Shown here in pieces: positions 24,031 through 36,471 of a stretch of 64,000 bases of DNA (positions are counted from its first letter, which is position 1; each line of letters begins with the position of its first letter). Under the pieces are notes generated by a model, which saw only the letters and a program-made list of their open reading frames with translations, had not been told where the DNA came from and searched no databases. The position numbers and the translations under genes are program-made. The stretch is from Fragilariopsis cylindrus CCMP1102 (lineage: Eukaryota > Bacillariophyta > Bacillariophyceae > Bacillariales > Bacillariaceae), in NCBI GenBank assembly GCA_900095095.1, contig FMBT01000443.1:40148-104147 (forward strand), given 5' to 3'.

Positions 24031-24644
24031 TACTAAAATATTATATTTATTTTACGCATTTTGCTATTGACTCTATTATGGCAGGCACACAAAGCAACAA
24101 CGAAATGAACTTGATTTGTTTGAATCACACGGGATTCGATCGTCTTTCATTATCTGCCTTTCCGATAAAAAATAGAAAATTAAAGAACTGACGACGATGA
24201 GGATTCGCAACAAGATGGTGGTGGCAGTAGTGATGATTATTCTGACTAGCTAGTGAAGTCTGATGAAAGATTGACATTCTAATCCGTTACTGCATATAGC
24301 ATTAGTGGAGTGGAGTGGGATTAGAGCAATAGCGCTGTACAGTAAACATTTACTTTTAGTAAGCTAAAGTAGAAAAAGAGGACCGTATTATTCTACATTG
24401 TAGTAGTTTAGTATTGTATTTCATATGCAATTAGACTTTTGTTCGTTTTCGTTTCGATGTTATTCTTCTTCTAATTTTGATTCTTAACTACTATACGCGT
24501 ATATAATTAGTACCAATTTAGCGCGCCCCGTTACCACAATCATCGCAAATATTTATCTTCGCTTTCTCGTATTTCTTTATTCCATTCATTTTATTCATTC
24601 ATTCATGCATGCATTCTTTCCTTTTACTTTACTTTACATATTTT
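24031..24644. other. Intergenic between convergent genes
   Basis: 614 bases, AT-rich. A short ATTC/ATGC repeat (ttcattcattcatgcatgcattc, 24595-24617) lies near the DHFR-TS 3' end. Nothing else seen. Confidence 0.6.
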
Positions 24645-26287
<1,643 letters not shown>

Positions 26288-26305
26288 ATCCTTATTGATC
26301 AACAT

Positions 26306-26849
26306 AATAATGTAGAAATTAATACTTTAGTAAAGTAATAGTAGTAGTATAGTAGTAGGACTAATGAATGTACTAGAACGTGTAGTAAGCAGTTCACTTC
26401 TTTGCTACAGTATGCTTTCTTCTGCCGTGAGGAGTAAATAAATATTTGCTTTACTGGTACTGGTACTGCCTTTGCCTTTGCCTTTGCCTTTGCCTTTGCC
26501 TTGGAGGATGATGATCGAGATGCGTTGTTATTTTTTTATGCATTCATTCTTTGTTTTTGTTGGGTGAAAAAGTGTCATTGGTCAAGTAAAATGCGCGCGC
26601 AATTAATTTATTGGCGTGAAACATTTCTTTTTATCCCTTTAAGGTTAGGGCTTAGATCGCGATGTCTGACTTAATGGACAACACCAACTCGAGATTGATA
26701 TTATTTCGGTGGGATCCCATAAGGAAAGTGAATTAATGTCGGTCCAACACGAAACGTTTGGATCTCATGCAACGATACTTCAATTTCGCAATAGAGGATG
26801 AAGAAGTTTGGAAGATTTTTATCGTAACACAAGAATAAGCATAGCCAAG
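26306..26849. other. Divergent promoter region
   Basis: 544 bases. A hexamer repeat TGCCTT (six copies) lies at 26467-26502. The patch gttagggcttagatcgcgat at 26643-26662 resembles the telomere-like patch near 48220. Confidence 0.5.
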
Positions 26850-27947
26850 ATGACAGCAGCATCTGATCTTCCTTCTATTAGTAGCACGACTATACTCAGT
26901 AGCGACAATATAACATTATCGGCACATCAGGAACAAGATATAAAAACTCGTGCTCAAATTGAAAAAATTGAAAATGAAATTAAAGCTAATCAAAAACTTA
27001 CATCAGATTTAATCCCAATTACGGAACTATCGAATTTATATCTTGATAATAATGCCACTACTAGTACTACTATTGGCGGTGGCGATGGTGGTGGTGGTGG
27101 TGTTAATAAGGGATTCCTTCAAGGTTGTGAATATCTAGCAACTAAATATACAAATTATAGAGCAATTCGGGGGGATGGTAATTGTTACTACAGAGCTTTC
27201 CTATATGCGTTAGTAGAAAATCTTTACAACAGCAATAACGATCCATCATCATCGTCAGAATTGAAACGGATTAGTGATTATATTAATAATTCGATCGACG
27301 TGGTTGTTCAACGTGGTGGTTATGATCGTTTTGCTATTGAAACATTTCATGAAGAAATGGTCGATTTATTATCTACCATAACTGAAGAGAAAGATAAAAA
27401 AAATACAACAGACGATGATGATTCGGATTCGTTTTCTAAGATTCACAACAGTCTAAACGAAGAAAATGGTACAAGTGATTATTGTGTTTGGTATTTACGA
27501 GTTATTACATCAACAATATTAAAATCAGATCCTGATCGATTTGTTCATTATTTAAATGATGGTAGTGGTAGTGGTAGTGGTAGTGATGATCCGACCAGTA
27601 GTAGTAGTAATTCATCATTTAACACATACTACACCGATGTTCCTACGTACTGTGCAAGAGAAATTGATCCAATGGGGAAAGAATGTTCAATGGTTGGTGT
27701 GTTAGCACTAGCAGAAGCATTTCAAATTACTGTTGAAATTGAATATATGGATGGAAAAGAATTGGATATAAAGAATAATAATAATAATAATAATACTAAT
27801 ACGCTTATAAAACATTCATTTGGTGGTAGATTACATAAAGAAGGAGGAAAGGATGGTGCTAGTGATGGCGACAACGTCAAATCATCCTCGGCATTATGTA
27901 TAACATTGCTATACCGGCCCGGACATTATGATATACTTTACAAATAG
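26850..27947 (+). CDS. Otubain-type deubiquitinase (OTU cysteine protease)
   Basis: 365 residues from the first in-frame ATG at 26850 (MTAASDLPS). Residues 30-65 form a charged helix like the otubain N-terminal arm (HQEQDIKTRAQIEKIENEIK). The catalytic Asp/Cys block is YRAIRGDGNCYYRAFLYALV, with DGNC-x-Y-R-A-F. Downstream are RGGYDRFAIETFHEEMVDLL, CVWYLRVITSTILKSDPDRF, CAREIDPMGKECSMVGVLAL, ITVEIEYMDG and the catalytic His in LLYRPGHYDILYK. Order and C-terminal end match OTUB1/OTUB2 (peptidase C65), which trims Lys48 chains. Asp-, Ser- and Asn-rich inserts sit in surface loops. A single exon, frame intact. Confidence 0.9.
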   Translation: MTAASDLPSISSTTILSSDNITLSAHQEQDIKTRAQIEKIENEIKANQKLTSDLIPITELSNLYLDNNATTSTTIGGGDGGGGGVNKGFLQGCEYLATKYTNYRAIRGDGNCYYRAFLYALVENLYNSNNDPSSSSELKRISDYINNSIDVVVQRGGYDRFAIETFHEEMVDLLSTITEEKDKKNTTDDDDSDSFSKIHNSLNEENGTSDYCVWYLRVITSTILKSDPDRFVHYLNDGSGSGSGSDDPTSSSSNSSFNTYYTDVPTYCAREIDPMGKECSMVGVLALAEAFQITVEIEYMDGKELDIKNNNNNNNTNTLIKHSFGGRLHKEGGKDGASDGDNVKSSSALCITLLYRPGHYDILYK

Positions 27948-28113
27948 ATAACTTATATTAAAATAGACATACTTATTACAGTCATGTTGTGCGCAAGATG
28001 AATACTAATACAAGTAGTGCAAAACAATACGAGCAGTAAATATGAAGTTAGTTGTGTTATTGATGTATGTGTAGTGATTATTATTTCTACTAGCTAGATA
28101 TATTGTAAGAGTA

Positions 28114-29656
28114 CTACCCTTTTTTTGTGCTATTAACGCTTGGAAAGTCATAACCAATTGCAATCAGGGTTTTCATCCATTCACCTGCAGCCTTCACATC
28201 GTGCAATCCAAGATAATCATGCTCATACAAACCTACCCAGAGCTCATAAATCCTTGCAGGCAATGTAGCCGCATTCGATGACCAACCATCAAGAAATTCC
28301 AACAACTTTGTTGTCTTATCGTACAAATCCCTTTCAGCAACAAAATCAGAAAGATAGTCATGTGCAGAACGTTCATGTTGAACAATGGGAGGCGTATACA
28401 AGACTTGAAGTCCTATATCTTTCATGATGCGCTGGGTGATATAGCTCCTCCAGATATCAGTTACACGCCCTGGAACGGTTATGGGCAAATACAGTCCCCA
28501 GAAAGCACTATACAAATGTGTGGTGGCCTGAGCATTGTATGGCGAGTACGCGTATGATGGTATCAGCAATGGGATCGATTTTGCAGAACGGTCAAAATAA
28601 AATTTGGTGGAATTAGGACGAGTCATACGGAACACTGCATCATTGTCAGGGTCGCCATTACAGAGTGACTGGATGACCCCAATAGACGAGAACGGCAGAT
28701 CTCCAAATTCAGTAGTATCAAGCGGTCCATTTACAAAGTTGTCCTTCAGCTGGTCAATGGGGAATCCACGTGGCCACGGATTACTGTGACTAGCCCCCAT
28801 AAAAATGTATGGATTAAATGCAAGACGAAGATGTGATCCAGTTTCATTGTTTCTTGAATAGCAATCCCAGGAATTTTGACAGCACTGATACCATCATCGT
28901 GCTTCTTTTCTGATTGGATGAACTTGAAATGAACTTTTCTGTCAAATCCAAGATCATTGCCGTAATGGAATGGAGGGGGGATAGTTTTGCCGTCTTCTAA
29001 GGGCAGAAGGATATTATCATCATCAAAGTCAAATATAACTTGGGCGCCATAGTTAATCGCAAACAAGTAACCAATATTCTTCCGTGCGAAACTTTTAAAG
29101 GGCATCATCTCAATGAACCGACTGCTTGAATCCATCAAATTCTCCTTCTGGTAGGAAGCGGAAAGATAAAACACAGTATCCTCCTTTGCAAGACCTTGTA
29201 GGCACTGTCTGGGGTGATCGTATCACCGACAATGAAAGCAATATCCAAATCAGCACTCGGATAGCATCGGTACATGAATAGTTGTTACAACAGCCCACTG
29301 CTGACAGCCTGGTCTGGCTCCTCTTGTAAATCTGCCATCATCAGAATCTTTGGAAATAGCAGCTAACAATGGGAATAGGATCAATTTCTTATCACCTGAT
29401 TCTGAAGAAACAAAGGTAGGAGTATCCTCAGTATTGAAAGATCTGACCTTTTCGCCGGAAAAACGCACTCCAGTTGATCCAGAGCCATGAAGAACAGAAC
29501 TCTGTCACTTGCAGAAATGTGTACTGATGATAGCTCCTTATAGTCATCTGGTTTTGTTGTTGTGTAACCAATACTTTCTTGAGAAATGTAGAAATAGGCG
29601 GCGATTTGTATGAGTAAGACTACAAAAACCAAGGTTTTCCACACTATTTTGAACAT
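28114..29656 (-). CDS. DUF288/STELLO-like Golgi glycosyltransferase-type protein, frame broken
   Basis: Starts at 29656 with a signal anchor (VWKTLVFVVLLIQIAAYFYI). The following pieces pass between frames: VRSFNTEDTPTFVSSESGDK, GCQQWAVVTTIHVP (about 29290), ADLDIAFIVGDTITPDS, VFYLSASYQKENLMD, MPFKSFARKNIGYLFAINYG then AQVIFDFDDDN with the DDD motif, FNPYIFMGASHSNPWPRGFP, SLCNGDPDNDAVFRMTR, YNAQATTHLYSAFWGLYLPI and TVPGRVTDIWRSYITQRIMK. This order is that of DUF288 proteins; plant STELLO proteins control cellulose synthase assembly in the Golgi. Breaks occur near 29460, 29250-29200 and 28840. Function in algae is unknown. Confidence 0.75.
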
Positions 29657-30351
29657 GCTGATGCTGTATTAATTTGCAACGGAATGGAACAAGAACGCTG
29701 AACTTTCTTGGAGGTTGGCGCTGTTTTGTGTTGAGTTTGCTTGGTTACATACTTGCTTGTAGCATATGTTAAGATTCCAAGATATGTTTGTAAGTTTTAC
29801 GCTACCAAAACGCGAAATGAATTTACAATACCGTATATGTTCATACGCGACTTTACTGTGTATGTACAGTACGCGACCCATCGCACTTTAGTAATTGAAA
29901 CCACACGAAATAATGAATGAAACCATCGAATGAATTTACCAATACCGTATATGCTCATACGCGACTATGTACGTGACCCTTTGCACTTTAATTTTTTGAA
30001 GTGACAATAGTGAACATGTTGAAGTAGGTAGGTACGCGTGTGCAATGTGCGATAATGGAAATTTTAGAAGAAAAATGAGATTTTGAAAGTTTTCGAGTCA
30101 CTCTCCGTGCTTTAGCGCTCTTAAATTTCCACACGATAACGACCCCTGCTCGTTTTCCGGTGCCGGGAGGAAGTATAATGTTCTTTATGAATGAGTGTCT
30201 TCGTCGTTTCGGACACACAAACAACACTTACTGTATTGTACTGTACTGTACTGTACGACATAAAGAAACTTGCTTTGCTCACTTATTGTACGGGTACAGG
30301 CATCCATCCAATCAACCAACTAACAATTAAGGACAGTGCTACAGTACGACG
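29657..30351. other. Divergent promoter region with direct repeats
   Basis: Two copies of an about 70-bp element, 29814-29893 and 29930-29992, share atgaatttac..aataccgtatatg.tcatacgcgact and end gca.tttaat-like. A TACTG pentamer run (30234-30256) lies near the right gene. No coding signal. Confidence 0.6.
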
Positions 30352-31916
30352 ATGCCAAGAACCTCACTTCAAAACGGCGTGGTAGACTGCAGCGTCCCAA
30401 TTCCGGAAATTTCAAGAACCCCTCCTCGAAACGGCGTGGTAGACTGCAGCGTCCCAATTCCAGAAATTTCAAACCTGCTGCCTTTATCTTTGTTGTTACT
30501 ATCTCGTCTATTCTTCACCTTTGGACTTCGCAACCATCGGATGGGCGCTCGGCAACAACAAGTAGTGTCATGATAGAGAGCGAAGACGCCGTAACTGCAT
30601 TCTCCAAACTGCAACTCTTTGTAACTGCTTTTCCGGGTGGATTTGAACAAGATTTCCGACCCGTTATGATCCGCAGTCTGCAATTTTTCTGGCCGACTGA
30701 ATACTTTCGCTTAACGCTGGTACTGGATGACACGGTCTACCAGAACAATAATCTTACGGAGCGGGATCAAATGAACGATACTGTCAGATCTTTCTTCAAC
30801 TTTGACTTGCGGGATCACATCGATGTTGTTTACAACCCAAGGTCCGATCCTGAAGAATTTCACGGCGGGTACAATATCCAACAACTTATTGGATTCTGGG
30901 CCGACAACTTTACGGATGCCGCATACATTGGTATTATGGACGATGATACAATATTTTCCAAAGCCGTGCAACCAGAGGACCTGTTTGATGAACGCGGACG
31001 TCCACACGTAATCGTGAAGTATCCGACAGGTCCCAAGTTTCCAAAAGGCTGGTATAACGGCACCAACTGGGCCTTGGGAAGGTCAGCCTATACCAACGCC
31101 ATGAGCTACTTTCCGGTTATTCTGCATCGAAAGCACCTACCCATGATACGACAAGAGATTCTTCGGGTCCACCCTGAATTTGATACCTTTGACGATTTCT
31201 TTAAATTCCTGTCCAGAGGAAAAGATGCCTATTCCCAATTTTGTATAATGTTTGAGTACCTTTGGATGCATCACCGAAACGATTACAATTGGCATTTCGA
31301 GGCCGATGGAAATTCGGGGCCCTATTTTCCAAACGGTTTCCCGATCGGTTCCGATATAGCAAGTAGTTACCCCCAAGTTACGCCGGGATCACCAGCCGAG
31401 AATGGAGTGACAGCAGAGATGCTCCTTCCCTTTCCTCGGGTCGCGGTGCACGGGTCATGGATCCCGGGGGGTCGTTTGGCCTACCGACGCCTTAAAAAGA
31501 CGGCAGACATTATGCGCCGGGGGTACTGCTTTTCGCAGCCTCTTCATGTGTTTAATAATTCGAGCAATGCGACATCATCGTCGGAATTGGAATTGATGCA
31601 ACGTCGATGCAAAACATACGATGTCACCACAGGCGCCGACATTTTTGTTGATGGTGAATGGCTTTTCGAAATTCACGAGAGATGGTCAGCGTATGATCGT
31701 GAAGGATCCAAACAAGCTCATTTGGAGCGCGCACAAAAGAACACCGAGCATAATTGGTCGAGTACAGAGCTTGATCTTCTTTTGGAGTTGAAGCATAACA
31801 GACAACTGCTACTAGCTAGTCTGCTTGTGTTAAATTATACACGACCGATGTCTACAATACATAGGCCTCTCGATGTTAGTAAAAGTAAATGTTGTGAGTA
31901 TGATACAACCAGTTGA
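30352..31916 (+). CDS. Golgi glycosyltransferase-like protein with DDD motif
   Basis: The long frame is open from 30336 without an ATG before the membrane anchor. The ATG at 30352 joins it if one A is restored in the run at 30371-30374, giving a basic cytosolic tail. That tail holds a 19-residue duplication (SKRRGRLQRPNS-NFK twice, 57-bp period). The anchor is AAFIFVVTISSILHLW. The lumenal domain begins LQLFVTAFPGGFEQDFRPVM, with FRLTLVLDD, YIGIMDDDTIFSKAV (DDD), KGWYNGTNWALG and PRVAVHGSWIPGGRLAYRR; N-glycosylation sequons are frequent. About 520 residues. It resembles lineage-specific GT-A-like proteins; no named family could be assigned with certainty. Confidence 0.6.
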
Positions 31917-32185
31917 AGTCTAAACACAAAGAAGAGAAGTGTCCGCGCAAACCGCTAATATATAAGTATTAGGCGAAGTAATGTTACGAATAACGTTGTG
32001 TACGAAGTTACCGTTTACCGCAATAAAATACAAGAAAAGACCCAAAAATGAGAAATGAGTTATCTCTCTCTTTTATTGTTGATGAATTGTAATAACCATA
32101 GACTAAATAATAAACAAGTGTGTTAATAACAACATTTTGCGTTTGAACAACCGTTATATTGCGATAGCAGTATTCATATAGATAT

Positions 32186-32662
32186 CTAAATATTTGATAA
32201 TTTGAATGGTCCGATAACTTTCCGTTGACCATTTAAAAATTCTGCAATTAGGTACCGGTTCGTTTGGAATCCACATAACTTAAGCATCAACTTTCTGTGT
32301 AAGGACCCGTTCGGCTGCACAGTCATTGAGGAAAGTATTTTCTCGTAAAATCTTTGAAACGAATCAACTTCGTCGCCCATTGGATGGTATCTATTATTAT
32401 CCTCACTAGCTTCCAATTGCTATGTATCGACGGCACGAAATTCCATTGACTTTCCAGATAATAAATCAAGTTTACAACGATTCTCATTCGCAATATCGAT
32501 GTTTTTTGCATACAACTTCGTTGGTTTGATTGGACTCTTTGTTGTTGGTGGTAAGAGACGATCACATTTTTGTAAAAATTCTTGTTCTGTTGATGAGCAT
32601 CGACCTTGTCGGATGGAATGTAACATTGAGTACAATTTTAGAGCCAGTACCGGTATTATCAA
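32186..32662 (-). pseudogene. Remnant of a Pif1-type DNA helicase
   Basis: A C-terminal helicase fragment: YSMLHSIRQGRCSSTEQEFL, LLPPTTKSPIKPTKLYAKNI, DIANENRCKLDLLSGKSMEF, then FLNGQRKVIGPFKLSN. These match, in order, the Pif1 blocks around the L.RIR.G, the KPTKLY-x-N-x-x-(V/I)-x-x-EN block and the NG-x-x-G-(V/I) strand. An in-frame TAG at 32420-32422 (after FRAVDT) splits it. The Walker A half and the final ...TIHKSQG block are absent. The VGAQVM core is replaced by KLCGFQ. Likely a truncated, decaying copy, perhaps from a Helitron or a host PIF1. It sits 317 bases before GINS1 in the opposite orientation. Confidence 0.6.
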
Positions 32663-32979
32663 ATATACACGGTAGAAAAAGAGATTTCAGAAAGAAAGTC
32701 TCATCCAGTCTCCCATGCTGAAAGTTTCGCGCCAAAAAAAATATCAGGAAAAAATGCATCCCGTAAATGGACGCGCGAGCGAGAGTTAAGAGGCAGAAAA
32801 AATGAAAAATGGATAAAAGCACTGCATCATCTTGCATCATTGCATCCTACCATTTTACTGTACTCTACGAATAGTAGTAACTTTTACACCCCACAAACAA
32901 CACGACGTCAACAATCTTGTCGGTGTTTCTTTTACGAAATCATTATCTGTAGATAAATAGATAATTAAATAAATAAATC
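32663..32979. other. Spacer between Pif1 remnant and GINS1
   Basis: 317 bases. No helicase sequence continues into it. Presumably the GINS1 promoter; ataaatagataattaaataaataaatc precedes its ATG. Confidence 0.5.
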
Positions 32980-33725
32980 ATGGCGGTAGCAGTAAATAAT
33001 AATAACAGTAGCAAAAGTAGCAACCGTGTCCAGTTGTTACCAAATTCTGGCCGGGAATTACTGCTAGATTTGAAACGTAGTACACAACAGAATGTTGGTA
33101 ATAATAAGGAGGTTCCCGTGTTACCAACCTATAATAATAAATTAGTACAATCCTGTTACAGGACTTGCATGGGACGATTCAAGAATTGGAATTAAAAACT
33201 CGATTGCAACAACAGGCACGGTTGAATGATCCAAAGCCTGGTATGTCGGATCGGCCATCTATTTTACTACATGATAAGACAATACGACGACATAAACAAT
33301 GTTATTGGCCTATCATCATTATCGTATGGAAATTATTAAGAATATCCAACGATCTAAGATGGCAGCAAATGATATGACTATGATTGGTGGTGGTGGTGGT
33401 GGTGGTAGTGCGAACAACGCCGCCTCCAGTAATGGGAATGGTGGTCCAATTTCAACAAATGCACAAGAAGTTGATTTTGCCATCAATATTCTTCATTACG
33501 TGAACATATTCAAATTCTGTATTTGAATTAGATTTATTGCCACCAACATCACATATGGTCCAAATTCGAGTATTGCAGAATATTGGACAAATTGTGTTAC
33601 CGGATAGTGGTCGATCGATTAGTATGAATAAGGGTTCGTGCTTATTTTTAGACCGTGCGGATGTTACTGACTTTTTGCGACAAGGATTGGTACAACTTTA
33701 TGATGGTGAAGAAGTTGATTTTTAG
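32980..33725 (+). CDS. GINS1: GINS complex subunit Psf1, frame broken
   Basis: The ATG at 32980 opens MAVAVNNNN. Coding sequence then moves between frames: RELLLDLKRSTQQN, VPVLPTYNNKLVQ, LLQDLHGTIQELELKTRLQQ, HDKTIRRHKQC, LAYHHYRMEIIKNIQ, NAQEVDFAINI, REHIQILYL, ELDLLPPTSHMVQIRVLQNI, GQIVLPDSGRSISMNKGS and FLRQGLVQLYDGEEVDF. The N-terminal helices, the LAYHHYR.EII.NIQ block and the short C-terminal B domain that docks Psf1 to CMG match Psf1. Within CMG it activates the MCM helicase in the nucleus. Breaks near 33152, 33304, 33500 and 33530; the first two are fixed by one added base each. Essential, so assembly error is favoured. Confidence 0.82.
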
Positions 33726-34676
33726 ACAGTTATAGCAGTAATACAGTAGTAAATAACGAACGAAGAATAGGACTACCATTACTACTACAATACAACACAG
33801 CAACAAAAGAGTGAAGGAAAGGAAAGAGGTAGGTGGATCGGAGGCTCGGCTGGTACAACAAACAATATTATGCATGTAGAAAGCAAGGGCTAATCCTTCG
33901 GTTGGGGAAAGAAAGAATATCGTGGTATAATATTTAGTATAGCATAGCAGAAAAACACACAAACACTATAATAAAAAAGAAATAAATAAAATGATATTTA
34001 ACGTTGGAAAATATACTCGAATACTAGGTAGGTCAAAGTACTAGTAGAAATAACTTTGTGAACGAAAACTGAAATATTATGCTATTACAAAATGAGATCA
34101 CCATGAACAAATTTCCACCAGGCTTTGTATAATTATGTATCTATGTATGTATCAGTATATGATATTTATAGTCAATATTCATAATCATCGTCGCTGTTGT
34201 CGTCACTGTTCATACTAGTACCTTTAGTGTTGCTGCCATGCCATTGGTTTCATCTTGTCAGTCAATGAGTTCTCAATTAAAATCAAGAAAATCAGCCAGT
34301 ATCCACATAGTTTTGTCATGCAAATAAATGATCATCAAACCTCGTCGTATATAAGTCAGAAGTAAGTCTTACTTTACTGGTGGTTCTTTTGGTATTTTCA
34401 ACTCATGAGTCTAGTGGTTGTACGAGTTGCCAAACTTCTCAGTGGAAGAACAAGATCCATAAAATAGCAAAAGTGCTTAGAATTATTAACAAAAGTATCT
34501 GGTGGGATTGTAAGCAAAACATTTGGTGGATGAAAAGTGACCTCGACGCTCCAATGGTCCCGATAGCCTGGTCTCTCGTAGTACCATTTTTTTTTTTGAG
34601 GTGCTATCACATCTGTGTTTTCGGCGGCATTTTCTTCTCAGAGGAGATATATTAAAAGCAGGTAGAGTAATAATGG
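33726..34676. other. Intergenic between convergent genes
   Basis: 951 bases, AT-rich. A 91-residue plus-strand frame at 34380-34655 and an overlapping minus-strand frame lack any motif. Nothing supported. Confidence 0.6.
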
Positions 34677-35903
34677 TTAGGTTGCATTCTGTATCGTGGC
34701 AGGTGATTTAATTGCCGCAGTGGTGTCGGGCCGTATACTATTTTTCTCGACTTCTTCCTCTTCCCCTTCATTTTGAATGACGTCAACAGCAACACCGGCG
34801 TATTGTACCACTTGGATATATCCCGGAAGAAGAGTTACAACATTATTATCCACTTCTTCATCAATACTATGTGTGCTACCAGTTGTCAATAGGTCGAATA
34901 CCCAAGGATCCATTATCAACGTCTCATCATCATTTTTATTATTAAGATCCAGATAGTCGTATATTGTAACAATCAGTGGGATTGTTTTTGCTAAGGGAGA
35001 TTTTATCGTCCATCGTTCTTTGTTCAAAAAAAGATCACGAAGTTTTGTTATTCTAGATTTTTTCCCATATGATTTCTTTGGTGACATATGCTTCCACATC
35101 CATTCAAATTGTAAACTTGATATATGAGTTGGAAATCCTTCAACTGTCATCCAAATTTTCCATGGCTTACCAACACGTGTCGCCTTTGCACCGCCAATCA
35201 ATTCACCATTATGTTGACGTAATCTTCGATTTATGTTGTTTGTAATACCAACGTATGTACGTTGCTTAAATTTAGGGTTTGTAGATGTTAACAAGTAACA
35301 AATATAATCTGCTGCTGCTTTTTTAGAGGGACTCTTCTTCTCTTCTGTCGATTCTTCCTCCGTTCCCCCTCCTTTCACGCTATCTGCTTTCTTCTCCTTC
35401 TTCTTGGCTGTGGCGGATTTTTTCTTTACAATTTTTGATTTCTTTCGGGGAGAGATTTTACTTGATGCGTCAGTGTCATCTTCCGCTTTCTTTTTACGAC
35501 CTCTCTTTCGTGGTGACGATGCGACGGTATTAGGCAAGACGTCAGCAGCTGCAGCGGCATAGCTTTCCCCGTCGTTCGAGAATGTGGACGACGCAGTACC
35601 TCTCAATAAGCTACGCGAAGTGGTACGAGCCATATTAGCGAATGGAAGTATTAACGGTGTTGATCCCGTTCTTCTTGGTGTTGTTGCACTAGTTGTGGTG
35701 AAGTAGTTTGACTTTACCGTTCTGATAGGAGGTGAAAAAGCGTGACAAAAACTTGCAGAATGCAAATGATGATGATATCCTCCGTGATAATCACTACTGC
35801 TACTTGCAGTATTCAAGTAGAAACGAAGAAGAGGAAGCCAACAGAAATAATAGCTTCGTCGGCTAGACGAGTAGCGGCGAAGAGAGAACCCAGTGGATGT
35901 CAT
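34677..35903 (-). CDS. SLX1-like GIY-YIG endonuclease with N-terminal presequence
   Basis: 408 residues, frame intact. The GIY-YIG domain (about residues 195-275) begins YICYLLTSTNPKFKQRTYVG, then RRLRQHNGELIGGAKATR, GKPWKIWMTVEGFPTHISSL and QFEWMWKH; the Tyr/Tyr/Arg/Glu set of the family is present, and the insertion pattern is that of SLX1. The RING/PHD domain of canonical SLX1 is not seen; the tail is acidic. The first 100 residues are Ser/Tyr/Arg-rich without acidic residues (RRYSSSRRSYYFCWLPLL), like an organelle presequence, followed by a Lys/Pro-rich AT-hook-like patch (SPRKRGRKKK). SLX1 cuts branched DNA with SLX4; organellar targeting is my inference. Confidence 0.82.
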   Translation of the reverse strand: MTSTGFSLRRYSSSRRSYYFCWLPLLRFYLNTASSSSDYHGGYHHHLHSASFCHAFSPPIRTVKSNYFTTTSATTPRRTGSTPLILPFANMARTTSRSLLRGTASSTFSNDGESYAAAAADVLPNTVASSPRKRGRKKKAEDDTDASSKISPRKKSKIVKKKSATAKKKEKKADSVKGGGTEEESTEEKKSPSKKAAADYICYLLTSTNPKFKQRTYVGITNNINRRLRQHNGELIGGAKATRVGKPWKIWMTVEGFPTHISSLQFEWMWKHMSPKKSYGKKSRITKLRDLFLNKERWTIKSPLAKTIPLIVTIYDYLDLNNKNDDETLIMDPWVFDLLTTGSTHSIDEEVDNNVVTLLPGYIQVVQYAGVAVDVIQNEGEEEEVEKNSIRPDTTAAIKSPATIQNAT

Positions 35904-36471
35904 ATGAAAGTCAAGTTTACAGTACTTGTATGCTGTTGCTGTTGCGGATCGAAACCATTGCTCTACATTATTGTGGTTCGGTACTTAATTATTGTTGTCG
36001 TCTTCTTTTATTGTAGTTGTCGCTTAGATTCGATAAATACATAAAACAAAACAAGCTTTAGGGATCGACGAATGTTTGAATCGAATCCCGTATATGATAT
36101 TGAATAAACCAGAAAATTCTCAAAGTTAGGACTGGCCCTGTATGTATACTGTCTATGAACTATTTACGAACTATCAACTAAGAAGTAAAACATTCTTTAC
36201 ACTGGACCACATGCACAAGGAAAATCTTTTGAACTTGTGACACTTTTGAACTTCGCTTAATTTTCTTTCTTTGTCACAGCCATGCACCTTTAACCTTGAC
36301 ACTTGGCACAGCGCAGCATCAATCGAACTATATTGTCTCTCTGTCCTATTTTCAACAGGTCATTCAATATCTTGTCTCTCAATACATACTGTAGATTGAT
36401 TACTTTCGACCAACAATATTCACTACAATTATACGGTATCCATTTCTATATTTATAGATATTTACAAAATT
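35904..36471. other. Divergent promoter region
   Basis: 568 bases between the nuclease and the hydratase genes. No repeat or coding signal recognised. Confidence 0.5.
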
